Positions 12,233-22,930 of a stretch of 64,000 nucleotides of DNA are shown piece by piece (the first letter of the stretch is position 1; each line of letters opens with the position of its first letter). The position numbers and the translations under genes are program-made. Location of the stretch: the NCBI RefSeq assembly GCF_907165205.1, contig NC_058191.1, forward strand, positions 22,338,064 through 22,402,063, in the 5' to 3' direction. The stretch is from Coccinella septempunctata. Lineage: Eukaryota; Arthropoda; Insecta; Coleoptera; Coccinellidae. Below the pieces are notes generated by a model. It was given only the letters and a program-made list of their open reading frames with translations, ran no database searches and was not told the DNA's origin.

Positions 12233-13250
12233 AGCACATGACGTCCAATGGACGTCCATTTTATATCCAAATGAAGTACAAACGTCCACGGACCTTATAT
12301 GGAAGTCCAATGGATGTACATTTCTGGACATTTACTGTACGTTCATAAATGGACGTTTTATGGATGTCCATTGTACTTTTAATAAGGGATGTTGGACAAA
12401 CATCCATATACGTCCCATATTGGACATCCTCTGGATATACAAATCTGGATCTTAATTGTACAATCAGAAATTGTACGTTAGTGTACGTCCATTCAACGTA
12501 CAATTTTGGATCAACGTCAATTATCCATGAATGTACATCTTTTGGATGTTCGGATCTGGATACAAATATGTACTTACAGAAATTGTACTTTTCTGTACGA
12601 CAACTGGATGTACCATTTTCTAGTATCTATAATTATTCATTTCTCAACATTCGTAGGATGTACATTTCTGGACATTTACTGTACATTCAAAAATGGACGT
12701 TTTATGGATGTCCATTGTACTTTAAATAAGGGATGTTGGACAAACATCCATATACGTCCCTTATTGGACATCCTCTGGATATACAAATTTGGATCTTAAT
12801 TGTACTATCAGAAATTGTACGTTAGTGTACGTCCATTCAACGTACAATTTTGGATCAACGTGAATTATCCATGAATGTACATCTTTTGGATGTTCGGATC
12901 TGGATATAAATATGTACTTCCAGAAATTGTACTTTTCTGTACGACAACTGGATGTATCATTTTCTAGTATCTATAATTATACATTTCTCAACATTCGTAG
13001 GATGTACATTTCTGGACATTTACTGTACGTTCAAAAATGGACGTTTTATGGATGTCCATTGTACTTTAAATGAGGGATGTTGGACAAACATCCATATACG
13101 TCCCTTATTGGACATCCTCTGGATATACAAATTTGGATCTTAATTGTACAATCAGAAATTGTACGTTAGTGTACGTCCATTCAACGTACAATTTTGGATC
13201 AACGTGAATTATCCATGAATGTACATCTTTTGGATGTTCGGATCTGGATA
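12233..13250. repeat. 344-bp tandem repeat array with GGAYRTCC words
   Basis: The block GTTGGACAAACATCCATATA occurs at 12391, 12735 and 13079, and GGATGTACATTTCTGG at 12312, 12656 and about 13000. Both give a 344-bp period and about 2.7 copies. Within each unit, words such as TGGATGTCCA, TGGACGTCC, GGATATCC and GTACGTCCA recur in both orientations. They are near-palindromic, so the array reads much the same on both strands. ORFs here (12261-12503 minus, 12349-12799 plus, 12952-13143) are products of the repeat. Related sequence flanks the RT relic at 62.8-64 kb. Confidence 0.9.
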
Positions 13251-13290
13251 TATATATCTGCATATATATATATATGCACCCTGTATATAT
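13244..13290. repeat. AT microsatellite at the end of the tandem array
   Basis: Alternating TA tracts interrupted by CTGCA and CACCCTG, adjoining the last partial 344-bp unit. Confidence 0.8.
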
Positions 13291-15477
13291 TATATTCGCT
13301 CCATCACTCCGCCTCATTAGAAGTCTATGACTAAATTTTATTTAACTCAGAAAAATACGATTTGTTGTGAAATCTCAACTTAATCATTGCGTTGTAAAAC
13401 TGATCTGGGAACTCGGGAACCTACACATCGATTCCCCAGATCACAATAATTGAAACTATGAGACTAAAAATCTTAAAGTTACAGTTTTACTGACACAAAA
13501 ATTTTCATTAATATTCTGAACTAAATAATTGTGGTATTCGTAAGGGCGGCAAAATTTTAATAGCCTATAGGCGGCAAATGTGTAAATCCGCCACTGACAC
13601 ACAGTACACTACTGCTCGTCGATCTGTAGGTATTGTGAATAGTTCTATAGTCAACGAATATCATTAATATTAATTTTTCAAGAAATTTCTTATAAAGTGA
13701 TACTCTTCGAAGCCTTTTCTTGAAGAATACCTGCATCAAACAAAAGTATGTTATTTTCAAAATAAAAGTTGAATTTTCATGAAGGTAATTTTAATACCTA
13801 TATGACATAAAAAAATCCAAAAACTCCCCTTACTGAAACCTAAGCTTCTATTTCCAAATAAGCATAACGCATCTTGATGGGTCATTTTTGAAGGTCAATA
13901 ATAATCATTTGGAACATTCCCTAGAGGTAGGCAAACACTACATGTTTCTTGGTATTCTATAACCCTTCGCACTATTCAGACAGAGGTTCTGGTCGACAAT
14001 TTTGGTTCACCTTGGTGATAAAAACTGCCAAGTACTTCTTTCAAAGGAAAAGCTGCAGAGATTTTCATCTCAATATGTCTCATCTTGATAAGTAAATAAG
14101 GTGTAGCTCACCCCTTAAAAAACTACCTTTAGCAAATCAAAAACCACAAACAAATAAGGTGTTTTCGTATCCTCGAATAATAAACATTTGAATGCATGTT
14201 GTTACTCCCTTATAAAGATTTGTTGGAAACATTTATTTATTCGACCATTTTTTTCTGGTTTTTTATCATTGTCAAAAATATCGCTCGAAATTTCCGATTC
14301 ACCTTGAATATTACGGTAGGTATTTAGATATTCATTCATATCATGAACAACGTTCCGTATATAGCACAAAAAATAAATATTCCTTGTCAAATTCGCCAAA
14401 TTTCAACAAGAAATCAACAAAGTGAAATGGTCAAGAGATTCGATTATGTTATCATTCAAATTATGACAACATAGCTGTTGCTTCAATCCAGATTATTGAA
14501 GATATTTAATTGATTTCTGTGTGAATGAGTAGTCTCGTCGAAAATACATGTGTGGGAAACTTTAGATAAATCATTCAGCATCAACTAGACAGGTCTGAGA
14601 AAACAAACCGTTTCTGTCGAATTTAGGGGTGATGCGAATCCCACAACTACCAGCACCGGTCTCTTAATTAGAAGAAATCTACGATAATTACATAGAATGC
14701 AGGCTGAACAAATAGAGAATCCCGCATTAGGACGTATTTCGGGAATAATTCGCATTTTTTCTTGCTAGAAGCGCCCGCCCACGCACAAACGTTATTACCC
14801 GCATCGTTTTTCGTTTATTTTGGCCGTGTCGGTTCGTCGCCCATCTCAGAGAGAGAAGCCCTGTAGTCTGATACTCCGGTATGGGCTCAGGTTACCTCGT
14901 GAATTCACAATGAATGCGTATCTGATTAACAGGGAACAGACCTCGTTTCGCCATATTGTTCTTTGAGGGCGATCTCTTTTTGTCTTCTTTGCGAATGATG
15001 GTGTAGATTGGGAGATAAACGGTCGGGACTGGTGCCCTTTGTTTCGACTTTGCCCGGCTCACCTTGCAGGAGACGCTGTCGATGGACCACCTTTCTACTA
15101 TGGTCGACTAGTAGGACTCATGAAGTGCCAAAACAGAGGTTGAATCGGAATTGACATTGAATTCACATCGTTTTACCGACACAACACAACACAGCCTCCT
15201 ATCTATCTATTCATTCTATAATTTGAATATGACTACTTTTAATGATGGTGATCTATCGTGTAGAAAATGATTAAAAACATTAAAACTTTCCCTATTGTTC
15301 ATTTATTCATTCATAATGCAAGGCATAATTTATGAATGGTAGAACCGGTTAGAACCAAAATATGAAGTAAAATAAAACAAACTGCAAAAAACAAAATAAA
15401 AACTCTACAACAAACTCAAAATTAACCCTTCAAACAACGATAATGATACCTGAAAATCCTGAAGATTCGGTTACTTA
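13291..15477. other. no gene recognised; GC-richer block at about 14700-15130
   Basis: The first part is AT-rich with no motif. Around 14700-15130 base composition shifts towards GC, repeat-like features disappear and CpG dinucleotides are frequent (GAAGCGCCCGCCCACGCAC). This could be a unique-sequence element such as an exon, a promoter or a conserved non-coding region. I cannot find a convincing reading frame or splice pair in it. Confidence 0.4.
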
Positions 15478-15614
15478 AAGTGCCCATACACGCACTGTCG
15501 ACCAGCAGTCCAGGACTGTCAATTTGAACGGAAACTCCAAAAAACTGTAGTGCACTGGAGATCTACGTATCTGCAGTCCTGGACTGCAGTTCGCCGGTGC
15601 GTGGATAGGCACTT
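15478..15614. mobile_element. small palindromic element (AAGTGCC ends)
   Basis: The left end AAGTGCCCATACACGCA and the right end TGCGTGGATAGGCACTT are near-complementary. The block CAGCAGTCCAGGACTG faces CAGTCCTGGACTGCAG. The whole 137 bp folds as a hairpin. TTA/TAA-like sequence at the left border would fit a Harbinger-type 3-bp duplication, but the right side does not match cleanly. Confidence 0.6.
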
Positions 15615-15629
15615 ATACTGTTACAGCGT

Positions 15630-16600
15630 GATAAACATCTATTAATATAAAAATGCTTGCGGTAGTTGGTACGGACAGGATCAGGATGAATTTACGACAT
15701 TACACGAGACGTGTATTGAAACTGATCAAGCTCACCAGTTCAGGGCAATTTATATAGCCATTCAAGAGCCTGAGAGGAACACAAGATCGAGAAGTGTCCT
15801 TCTGTCACTAAGAAGTCGCAGATTTAAACTAGTTTTGACAAAGTCATAGTTGATGGAGACACTTGGAATTCTCAACCTATAAGCCACCAGCGGAGAAATC
15901 TATTTTGAACATAGTCGATCACTCGGATGCGAGTACTATATGGAGGGCTCCATGCAAATGAGGCATACTCAAGGATGCTGCTAACGAAAGAACAAAGATA
16001 CCTAAATATCTCAATGAAGAACTCCCTTCTATTCCTTCCCCCCTTCTTCTTCAAAACCCTAATAACTTCATTGCACTAAACCCAGATCCTTGATGACGTG
16101 AACCCTTTGGTGGCCTCGAGTTTAGTGACTGGAACAATGACTGTTCAATAAACACTTAATTAGAATGGGACTAACTGGCTGTTCCCTGTGCCGCTGGTGC
16201 AGGAGCACTGATGAAACGTTTGAACATATTCTATTCATCTGCAGCAATCTTGAATAGTTACGGATGACACACCTAGGAAACACAACACCAACGATTCCTA
16301 TGGTGAGAGGGATTCCTCTCTGTCGACTTGTGGCGTTTTTGTCGGCGTGTCTCGGGGTTTAAGTCTCTCAAACTAAAAGCGGATTAACAATGGTTCACTA
16401 GGCCTCAGTTCAGCCGGTTGGTTCACCGCATGTAGAAGAAGAAGAAGATACCTGAATATCTCAATGAAGAACTCTCTTCTATTCCTCTGAACAAACCTTA
16501 ACAACTTCAGCGCTCTTTTCTTGGCATAGGTTATAGGTTCATCGAAAAGTAAGTGTGAAACAAGCACCATGCACACTCAGATCCTTCGGATCTATACCTA
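15630..16600 (-). pseudogene. CR1-like RT C-terminal relic, interrupted
   Basis: On the minus strand the C-terminal RT block reads SILEYASFAWSPPY, VIDYVQNRFLRW (about 15880-16000). Further downstream the HPDPVRTNY block near 15680 resembles the closing segment of CR1/L2-type polyproteins. The upstream part (KKRALKLLRFVQRNRREF) is at about 16470-16540. A plus-strand retroelement end lies between the two parts, and RNRREFFIEIFRYL is encoded on both sides of it. Stops and frameshifts are numerous and the element is dead. Confidence 0.7.
16075..16451 (+). pseudogene. 3' end of an RNase H-bearing non-LTR element, GAA tail
   Basis: This is the same sequence family as the element at 42341-43792. 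Shared blocks encode LCRWCRSTEET, the later REGYTS-like tail region and the final GCCTCAGTTCAGCC followed by GTAGAAGAAGAAGAAG. Only the last about 335 bp (zinc-knuckle-like Cys/His block and 3' untranslated end) can be aligned. It is heavily 5'-truncated and carries stops. It sits in opposite orientation inside the CR1-like relic. Confidence 0.75.
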
Positions 16601-16924
16601 GACCGTTTGTTAGCTGAATTATCGTAAACCACCCTAAATCGCACGATATAACAATTATGATTGTCTCAAAAGTGACCTGATGCATCTGATCCGATGAACT
16701 TGGTACTGAACCACTCATTGTCCAGCCATATGTTTCGTTTTTGCGATGCCGGAGTCACCTTCCACAATGCCGTACTTGAAATTCAATGAAATTTTGTCGA
16801 ACTTCTAGGGGTTGTATCTCAGCCATCTTGGATATTTTATTCAGACAATTTTTGGTTTAACGACTCATTTTGACGATTTCTACCTTCTGTCAAAATAAAG
16901 CCTCACCTTCGAAAACGCCCTGTA

Positions 16925-17660
16925 TAGTTGGGGGAGTCGACGATGCTATATCGAGATTTACTTGAACGTCTCGTTGTGGAGACCTAGTGGATTTTGAAGA
17001 TTAGATGGTGGAAAGAAAAAAAGGTTTCATGATGTACACACTTTCAGCTGTGGGTAAAGCGTCTGCAGGTTTTCAAAGATGTAAAAAAATCGTCAGGTGA
17101 ACAGAATGAGCAAAATTGATGATACCTGAACTACAACTTTTCAACCCAACGAGAGAAAAATGAAGGGCACCTTACGATTGATATTTGGGCGATTTAAACT
17201 TTGGTCATTATCTCCGCTTCTGTTAGTGCTAGGATGTTGAAAATAAAACATTATTGAGACACTGGAAAAAATCATAGTACGCCACTTCGTAGCCATCAAA
17301 AAAGTGTCTGTATAATGTTAGATTAAGATAATGACCAAAGTTAAAGTTTTAATTTTGACCTATAACTCGAAAACAAAAGAAGATTGAGGAATGCAGTTGA
17401 TGGCATCATAAGTTACTCGAAAAATGACGACCGTAATGTGGCATCCATTTTTCTCTATCTCGTTGGGTTGAAAATGATGTAGTTCAGATATCACCAATTT
17501 TGCCCATCCTGTAGATACTCGAGCCTGTCAGATCAAGATACTGTATGCCCTATGGGTCTCTGATAACAAATTCATGATAATACGACAGTTTGCGTGGTAG
17601 GGCTGGCCATAGGGAAAAGTTGAAAATGGTGAAAAAAAATTTTAAATACAGGTCTAATTT
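16925..17660. repeat. dispersed repeat, copy 1 (interrupted)
   Basis: Homologous to 23587-23905. Shared strings include GACGATGCT, GGAGACCTAGTGGATT, CTGCAGGTTTTCAAAGATGT, GTCAGAT(T/C)AAGATACTG and AAGTTGAAAATGGT. Copy 1 is split by a 410-bp short element at 17102-17511. No coding sequence is recognised, although an ORF of 118 codons on the minus strand (17550-17906) overlaps the end of it. Confidence 0.75.
17102..17511. mobile_element. 410-bp snapback element with documented empty site
   Basis: The left arm CAGAATGAGCAAAATTGATG faces the right arm CACCAATTTTGCCCATCCTG. CAACCCAACGAGAGAAAAAT faces TTTCTCTATCTCGTTGGGTTG. The empty site at 23751-23760 reads CAGGTGTACATACTCGAG. Here CAGGTGA and TAGATACTCGAG flank the element, consistent with insertion at TA followed by one substitution. 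It is non-coding. Confidence 0.75.
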
Positions 17661-17964
17661 TTGGTAGAGGTACCCTACAGGGTACACGTTTTCTCTTCTT
17701 ATATTGATCCAACACGCTAGACAAAATCCCGAATTTCCCTCTTGGGCTCCCCAACTGATAGCATGTAGTGGGGATTGTTGTTTCAAGAGATTCCCGTCAC
17801 TCCAGTCAAATTTGGAACACTTATTAGCTGGAAAGATATGCTGTAAGTGGCATTTTTCATCAGGAATGGGAGTAAGATAAATATATGGCACCGCGGACTT
17901 TTTCATAGAAGTTTTGGAGCTCTATGAAATTGTATTGATCATTTTTCTCTACCTCTTATAGTCA

Positions 17965-18560
17965 TTCATTCATTCATTGCTGTATCCCGTTACCGGGAAT
18001 AAATCTACAAAAGAAGAAGAAAAAAAATTCGAACAGACTTGTAACTTCTTAGTGCTAGTTGCGACTGTGTGCCCTCCTGTGACTAAAGAGACCCAACCGT
18101 GACCTGCAGATCCTTCCACACTCAGGGCATGGATAGTCTCCAACCAGATCTGGCCGCCGCTGTATCCTTCTCGATTCTCCACTATAACTGTGGACCAAAG
18201 ACCTCCACTGTGACCTGTCTAACGCTAGTTGTTCCCAGTTATGATTAGCATTAACTGATTTTAGGGATTGATGTAGTGTATCCTTAAACCGCTTATACTG
18301 GCCTCCTGGTTTCCGGGCTCCCTCAGTGAGTTCGCCGTATAGAGCTATTTTGGAGTCTTGTGTCTTGCATCCTCAGAATGTGGCCGCTCCATCTGAGTCG
18401 GGCCCTCGTTACTTGAGTCTCAATTGTTGTACAACTCGCGCGCTGCAAGACTTCTGCATTCGAAACTTTGTGAAACCATCTGATGTGCATTATCTGTCTT
18501 AGATGACGTTGCTGCGTCTGTTCAAGCTGTTGGCCTCAAAAGCCAGAAAGGAACGGACTC
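17965..18560 (-). pseudogene. non-LTR RT C-terminal relic with C2H2-like end
   Basis: On the minus strand, RVTRARLRWSGHILRMQD is followed by blocks matching LYGELTEGARKPGGQYKRF and KDTLHQSLK, then CPECGRIC and FSHRRAHS near the 3' end. The order (RWSGH, LYGEL, GGQ.KRFKD, C2H2-like finger) is typical of the C-termini of insect RT elements that also give RWAGHV-type fragments. Reading requires several frameshifts. The 3' end (plus-strand 17962-17980) is an AATG-type microsatellite tail. It is dead and 5'-truncated. Confidence 0.7.
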
Positions 18561-19762
18561 ATTTCGACATTTTCAATAATTATTATCGTCATATTCCAAA
18601 CAAAAACCTTGACAAATCAGACACCTTAACCTTACTCCTTGAATCATTCTATTATATCTATTTGTGAAAACCGTATGGAAATCCGTTCCGTATCTTCTAC
18701 AGATGCGGCGGAGGACATTTTATAATATTACATGCATAAGCACCTACTGATGCTCTTGAAGCATCATCAATATTGAATTTCCACACTTTATATGTGACAA
18801 ATGGTTACACAGGGATTTTCGAAATATAATTTTACCTTCCTACATTTAAAAATTAAAATACATAACTTGTAATTTTTTTTAATTGCACTCAATTCTTGAA
18901 AACATTTCTTTCAGGCTGGACGGTTGACAAGCGTTTCATTCATTCATTCTTCCATTGTTTTTTTGATTTATGGGTGACTCTGTATATGTCTGAAAAATTC
19001 AAACTCATGGATCATGATGATTTTTCATGATAATTAATTTTTCAACACGATTTGGTTATGTCTGGAAATAATATGCCAATTTCCTGGGAGTGATTCACGG
19101 CGAAAAATCGTTAAGTCTATTCATTAAGTTGCATACCAACAATTCACAAACGTCGTCGGTCGCCACAATTGATACTTTATTATTATTACCAGTAATGAAG
19201 CTTGTGAACCTCCTCGGTCTTGTGTATCGGCAGACGGGGTCGCACCGGATGCGACCAATACTATATTTAGGCACTGGCTGTGTGTCAATGAGGGACAAGA
19301 AGGAAGAGGTCAGCTTACTTAACCTTCGCGAAATGCCCGAATTCAATTCGTTATATCATAACATTCTTTTTGTTGTCTGATGTTGTTGATGGAAGAAGGT
19401 ATAAGATTACTAAACGAATTCATTAATGCGTCTTGATGATGTTTTCATTTCATTTCGGTACAAGTCTTGGCCGGATGCGACATATATCGAAAGCATTCAG
19501 AACTACGTTTAGGTTACAGAGGAATTATTATCGGGGATGAGAATTAAAAAGTCTTGGAACGTATAATCTTCATTTGATATCTCCTAGCTATCAGACATTC
19601 TATTGTTTTCAGTCAACTTCAACAAATTATTGAATAAAAAAGAACAGCAAGTTCGACACAACATGGGCAAACCGAAATGCGAGATGTTATCAATCATTTG
19701 TGCCATTCCTTAACCTTAAAAGGTTAAAAATATTCTTCATAATGTGATATTTTAACGTCCAT
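18561..19762. other. no gene recognised
   Basis: Contains two overlapping antisense ORFs (19090-19380 plus, 96 codons; 19095-19346 minus, 83 codons) in a locally GC-richer stretch. Neither resembles a family I know, and at most one could be real. No terminal repeats were found around them. Confidence 0.4.
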
Positions 19763-20872
19763 TTTTTTTCTTCAATTGAAATAAAATATCGAGAAGTCGG
19801 ACTCTTTGATAACTTTTATTTCACAACAATGCCAATGTTTCGAGGAAGGTCACCTCTTTTTCAAGGCTAAAAAATTACAATCAATAGCAGTGCACACATA
19901 ATCTTATCCACACCTACCTAGTCGAAAAGCTTAAAGTTACAGTCATAAAATAGTATCTTCAAAAGGAAAGGGGGAAGCTTCTACCAACCAAAACCAATAC
20001 ATTCCGGTTAAAACTAATAAAATGGCGCAATAGACTACTAAGTCACGAACTAAGGTTAAAATTTTCAAAAATACATCTAGGGTTACCGATGATAGAGTTT
20101 ATACCAACTTAAAAGACAAAACACCAAAATTACTCAAATCTAATTCAATTAACCAGATTCCTCGTTTTAATTGTAATAGATCATACATTGGACAAACCAA
20201 ACAATATCTCAAAGAAAGAACAAAACAACAAAAAAATGATTGCAGTAATCTAATCCATGATAAAAAAACAGCTTCAGCTGCTCATACACTTAAAGCAATT
20301 TAATTTTGATGAAGTGAAAATTCTAGATAATGAGAAAAATAAATATGCAATTAATATCAGCGAAATGATTTTTACTAAGAAAAATGAAACTGTTGACCAT
20401 AGAGAAGATGTACAGGGTCTTAGCATTTTATATAATCAATTGTTGTAAGTGTTTTTGTCCTCTCTAGTTTATAAATTGTTGACTTTTTACTGTAAGTTTA
20501 CCTATAGATTTAGTTGAAAACAAAACTTATTCAAGTCCATAGATTCTGTAACCATAGATGTATTTTTGAAGATTCCAACCTTAGTTCGTGACTTATTAGT
20601 AGTCTATTGCGCCATTTTATTAGTTTTAACCGAAATGTATTGGTTGGTGGACGCTTCCTCAGCTTTCCTTTTGAAGATACCATTTTATGACTATAACTTT
20701 TAGCTTTTCGACTAGGTAGGTGTGAATAAGATTATGTGTGCACCCCTATTCATTGTTCAATTTTTTAGCCTTGAAAAAGAGGTAACCTTCCTAGAAACGT
20801 TGGCATTGTTGTGAAATAAAAGTTATCAAAGAGTACAACTTCCCGATATTTTATTTCAATCCTTTATAATCT
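19763..20872 (+). mobile_element. Penelope-like element 3' fragment between inverted arms
   Basis: Left arm 19763-20066 and right arm 20574-20872 are near-perfect inverted repeats of about 300 bp. Shared strings are CAACAATGCCAATGTTTC and its counterpart GAAACGTTGGCATTGTTG, and TAGTCGAAAAGCTTAAAGTT and its counterpart. Between them lies a plus-strand coding remnant with a GIY-YIG-like endonuclease. Penelope-like elements characteristically carry GIY-YIG C-terminal to the RT and occur with LTR-like copies in inverted or direct orientation. The RT itself is missing. The left arm is then the inverted partial copy and the right arm is the 3' end. Confidence 0.8.
20104..20446 (+). pseudogene. GIY-YIG endonuclease C-terminus of a Penelope-like element
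   Basis: The first part reads CNRSYIGQTKQYLKERTKQQ, the core of the GIY-YIG fold (SYIGQT with the following Arg). Next come an Ala/His block and, after a one-base shift near 20297, FDEVKILDNEKNKYAI and LSILYNQLL. A final LS.xY segment is the usual end of these proteins. An in-frame stop (TAA) breaks the first frame, so the product is broken. The GIY motif itself is degenerate. The polymerase portion that should precede it is absent. Confidence 0.75.
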
Positions 20873-21185
20873 TCACAAAAACAATATATGCAAACATATT
20901 TCTCCTCCTCTCCACCTCTGTACTTACAGATATTTGAGGTTGAAGATTTGTATGAATATAAAGATGAGGAATAATAGAACGTTGTGTATAAAATATGTTA
21001 AATAAATCAATAAATGTTTCTGGCTACTACCAGATACTTACGACTAGGAAAAATGAGTAGTTGATCCTTCCCAAATTAAGTGTATGTTTGGGGGATGTGG
21101 ATTTCCAAAAATTGCAAAAGCTAAAAGAATGAATGATGTAAGAATTGAGGCTCACTAAGGTTAGCTTGGTCCTAACAGACGATCT
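20873..21185. other. no gene recognised
   Basis: AT-rich spacer between the Penelope-like fragment and the Harbinger derivative. A 61-codon minus ORF overlapping 21027-21212 has no motif. Confidence 0.4.
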
Positions 21186-21188
21186 TAA

Positions 21189-21894
21189 AGCCGGGTCCAG
21201 ACTATGTAACAAACCATTTTATTAACAAAGTTATACAACAAATGTGTTATACAACTTTGTTATATGACTTGTTATAAAATAGCAGAGACATACAGACTAT
21301 GTAACAAAATAAAACTAAACGAAAGTGCTCATCTGGAAGCAGTGGCATCTGTAGTATTGAAAATGTCTTCAAACGTAGAGGATGTCATTTTGGCAGCAGC
21401 AGCTTGCGTGATTTTATGTAGACGAGTGAAATCTCATCGTTGAGAGCTAGAGGAACATTATAGTGGAACAATTCTTTTGAAGGATCTAGCAATGGATTAC
21501 ATAGACTCATTGACAGGGGACATTAAATGCGATGGTAGTTTTAAAAATTTCCTAAGGATGACAAGTTCTGATTTCGAATACCTGATAAATCAAATCAGCC
21601 ATAAAATAGGCAAAGAAGACAAGACATTTTGAGATGCAATACCAGTAAAAGAAAGATTGGCGCTGAAGTAAATGTTTAATAACACAAGTGTGGACAAGTT
21701 GCGGCGTGTTTTATAACAAAGTTATATTACTTTCTTTGATCTTTACCGACACCCAACGGATAACATAAAATTTGCTATATAGCAAGAAAAATGTTGTATA
21801 ACATTGTGTTATATAACTTTCTCACTTGAATTTCTCTAACAAGTTATATAACATTGCTATATAACCTGTTTTGTTACATAGTCTGGACCCGGCT
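21189..21894 (+). mobile_element. PIF/Harbinger element, internally deleted
   Basis: Both ends read AGCCGGGTCCAGACTATGTA as perfect inverted repeats. TAA lies immediately outside both (21186-21188 and 21895-21897), the 3-bp TWA duplication typical of PIF/Harbinger. Next to each end are clusters of TTATATAAC and TTATACAAC words in both orientations. The interior keeps only the start of a transposase, so the 706-bp element is a deletion derivative of an autonomous copy. Confidence 0.88.
21363..21672 (+). pseudogene. Harbinger transposase N-terminal remnant
   Basis: Starts MSSNVEDVILAAA. It continues through HYSGTIL, the FKNFLRMTSSDFEYLINQIS block and KTF, then AIPVKERLALK. The FLRM.SDFEYL segment followed by IPVKERLAL is the conserved N-terminal half of HARBI1-like nucleases, upstream of the DDE catalytic core. 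Two in-frame TGA stops are present, one after KSHR and one after KTF, each explicable by a single substitution. The DDE domain and the Myb-like partner gene are missing, so it cannot encode an active transposase. Confidence 0.85.
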
Positions 21895-21897
21895 TAA

Positions 21898-22483
21898 GAT
21901 TTTTAACCAGATTGAGAATAATGAGCTATTTCTAAGACAGTATCGCGCTCCTTATTGGTCGAAGAAAAAACCTCTGGCTCATAATTTGATGGTGTGCTTG
22001 TTCTGTATCAGGAAGTTTTCCTCTAAAACCACAAATTTTGCAGATACTGGATAACTGAAAAAATTGCCAACAAGTGCCAAAGATACGATTTTCGATTGGT
22101 CTAACCATTGTTTTTCTCGGACACTCCTTTATATAGGGTGTTCTATAAACATTGGGAAAAATCCAGAATATTGTTTTTCGGAGTCGTAAATGTTCTTCAG
22201 ACCTTTGTCCGGAACTGCATCCTTTCCAAGATACAGGAGGTTTTCGAAACGGTTGAAGATATTTGAACGAGATTCGTTAAGAATGAATACCTTATCAAGG
22301 TGATTATTTCACTTTCAATACCTCGTCCTCAGCAAATAGAATGGCGTGTATAATGGCAATAACTTTCATATTTCATATTCAATGTAGAACAAAAAAAATT
22401 GCATCACTTTTCAGTAAAAAATTGAAAACCGCTTATTATTAAAAAAATAGTTGACCAATAGAATGAATAGAATTAATTCTTCT
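21898..22483. other. no gene recognised
   Basis: AT-rich spacer. The string TATAGGGTGTTCTATAAACA near 22134 looks like one end of a TA-type short element whose partner end is not identified. Confidence 0.4.
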
Positions 22484-22930
22484 TCTTCTTGTTGTGCACT
22501 ATCCGTTCCGGACGTTGGCAATCAACATGGCAAGCTTTATTTTATTGACAGCGTTCCTAAAAAGCTGTACTGAAATTTGTCCAAACCATTTGCGGAGATT
22601 GAACAACCATGAATGTCTGCTTCTGCCTGGCTCTCTCCTACCCTCCATTTTGCCTTGCAAAGTTGGCTGGAATACTTGGTATTTGCTATTACTTCTTATA
22701 TGCCCAAAGTATTAAAGCTTCCGCTGTTTTAAGGTGAGTGCATTCCCCTTAGCACTTCTACATTGGAAATGTGGTCCGTCCAAGATTTTCGAAGGATTCT
22801 TCGGTAGGTCCACATTTCGAAAGCTTCCAGCCTCTTAAGTAGTACTTCAGTGAGGGTCCAGGCTTCGATGCCGTAGGACAGAAGACAGAAGCGAGAAAAC
22901 ATAACAATGTAGCATACGGATCTTCATAGA
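22484..22930 (-). pseudogene. RTE-like non-LTR RT C-terminal relic, GAA tail
   Basis: On the minus strand, YGIEAWTLTEVLLKRLEAFE is followed by MWTYRRILRKSWTDHISN and VEVLRG. Farther on, after frameshifts, comes a block resembling the closing FRNAVNKIKLAMLIANVR segment. These blocks in this order (EAWTL, RLEAFEMW.YRRIL, SWTDH) are characteristic of the RT C-termini of RTE-like elements. The element ends in a GAAGAAGAA tract at about 22481-22491. It is truncated at the 5' side and broken by frameshifts and stops. Confidence 0.8.

Noticed and set aside
12261..13143. Several 60-126 codon ORFs with Trp/Ile/Tyr-rich products on both strands
   Set aside because: They are translations of the 344-bp tandem repeat and recur with its period; no selection on coding is visible.
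12233..13250. CRISPR-like array
   Set aside because: The unit is 344 bp and continuous, without unique spacers, in eukaryotic sequence.
20768..20822. A clear hammerhead ribozyme in the Penelope arm
   Set aside because: The GAAAC side is present, but the CUGANGA side reads CTTGAAA. Kept only as a tentative remark in the Penelope finding.
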